A stretch of 64,000 nucleotides of DNA from Nipponacmea schrenckii (lineage: Eukaryota; Mollusca; Gastropoda; Lottiidae). Below are positions 63,767 through 64,000 of this stretch, in pieces. A program made the translations under genes and the position numbers. Every line of letters begins with the position of its first letter. The first letter of the stretch is position 1. The stretch is taken from positions 20,418,338-20,482,337 of the forward strand of contig CM060199.1 of NCBI GenBank assembly GCA_030562195.1, given 5' to 3'. The notes below the pieces were generated by a model, which did no database searches, was not told the DNA's origin, and saw nothing but the letters and a program-made list of their open reading frames with translations.

Positions 63767-63946
63767 GTAAGTAGCTTTATGTTATTTTTGAAGACATATC
63801 GACTAGGACATTCAGCTCAATTTGAGCAGATGTGTAGTACTTTTCAGAAGGAAAATTTGAACTAAGTTTGTCTCACAAACGAAAATATATAGTTGAGCTA
63901 AGCTAGTCAGTAATAGTGTTCACAGGTCACTGACAGAATGTGAGCC

Positions 63947-64000
63947 TTAACCCTTTCAACTCTATAAGCCGGTATACCGGCTTATCCTTATATGATATAT
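63947..64000. mobile_element. TTAA MITE with GCCGGTATACCGGC palindrome, copy 2 (cut by window end)
   Basis: TTAACCCTTTCAACTCTATA followed by GCCGGTATACCGGC and TTATCCTTATATGATATAT matches the reverse complement of the right half of the element at 31439-31614. The remainder is outside the window. Confidence 0.85.

Larger units (their letters stand above)
62252..63612 (+). mobile_element. DNA transposon copy 2 (CAGTGAAACC termini) with insertion
   Basis: TACAGTGAAACTCTTCCAAA at the left and GGTTTAGAGAGGTTTCACTGTA at the right are inverted ends with TA flanks. Inside the left end are short repeats of TATAAACCGACATCCCCTGT type. The body is split by the GIY-YIG element at about 62518-63515; copy 1 near 1130-1150 is continuous across this point. 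Copy 1 in turn has a different insertion, so each copy validates the other. Confidence 0.8.

Noticed and set aside
62709..63143. GIY-YIG protein starting at TTG 62709
   Set aside because: The conserved GIY-YIG strands and the Cys-rich motif lie upstream in the same open frame back to 62520, so the start is missing by truncation rather than being at 62709.

Overview
This is a eukaryotic, AT-rich, intron-rich window with large intergenic and intronic space full of transposon debris and minisatellites. Dispersed tRNA-derived SINEs, many TTAA-flanked MITEs, Penelope-like elements and a metazoan PACS gene point to an invertebrate animal. A lophotrochozoan such as a mollusc is my best guess, but the sequence does not prove it. 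No prokaryotic features, CRISPR arrays, rRNA genes or intact viral genes were seen.

The backbone is one large plus-strand gene, a PACS (phosphofurin acidic cluster sorting protein) orthologue. It starts near 8026 (or 7936) and runs off the right edge. I reconstructed 17 exons with canonical GT/AG sites and continuous reading phase (exon 1 at 8026-8132 to the last visible exon at 63727-63766), plus two weaker in-phase small exons (49113-49145 and 52235-52285). Without the small exons the visible coding part is 622 codons from the 8026 start. The furin-binding region, the acidic autoregulatory stretch, the STPKP-RPFF segment and the C-terminal region are recognisable. The remaining C-terminal exons lie beyond the window. 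Intron 5 alone is about 19.6 kb.

Layout: 1-2.45 kb holds a 25-bp minisatellite built from a DNA-transposon terminus, then that transposon with a second element nested in it. 2.45-5.3 kb is mostly unexplained apart from a hairpin at 3.3 kb. At 6.02-6.68 kb there is a compact two-exon gene for a predicted secreted protein of 172 residues that I do not recognise. From 8 kb onward everything sits in or between PACS exons. Notable residents are a hAT element carrying a BED-like zinc-finger ORF (16.4-17.3 kb, inserted in a SINE), a minus-strand 734-residue DDE/RNase-H-like gene (24.4-26.6 kb) beside a 378-bp palindromic TTAA element, and a perfect-looking 0.8-kb inverted dimer of a Penelope-like element with a 14-bp target duplication (37.1-37.9 kb). 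Others are nested TTAA MITEs (42.7-43.6 kb), a piggyBac-like derivative (55.3-56.3 kb) and a GIY-YIG element inserted in a second copy of the first transposon (62.25-63.6 kb). Minisatellites with units of about 25, 34, 45, 51, 82 and 85 bp are scattered through the window.

The most interesting observation is in PACS itself. The intron-exon junction before exon 8 is tandemly multiplied, giving five consecutive 3' splice sites each followed by a copy of the exon's first codons. Only the last leads to an open exon, because the upstream four all read into one TGA. All identifications come from reading the sequence and from recalled family motifs; no database search or transcript evidence was available.
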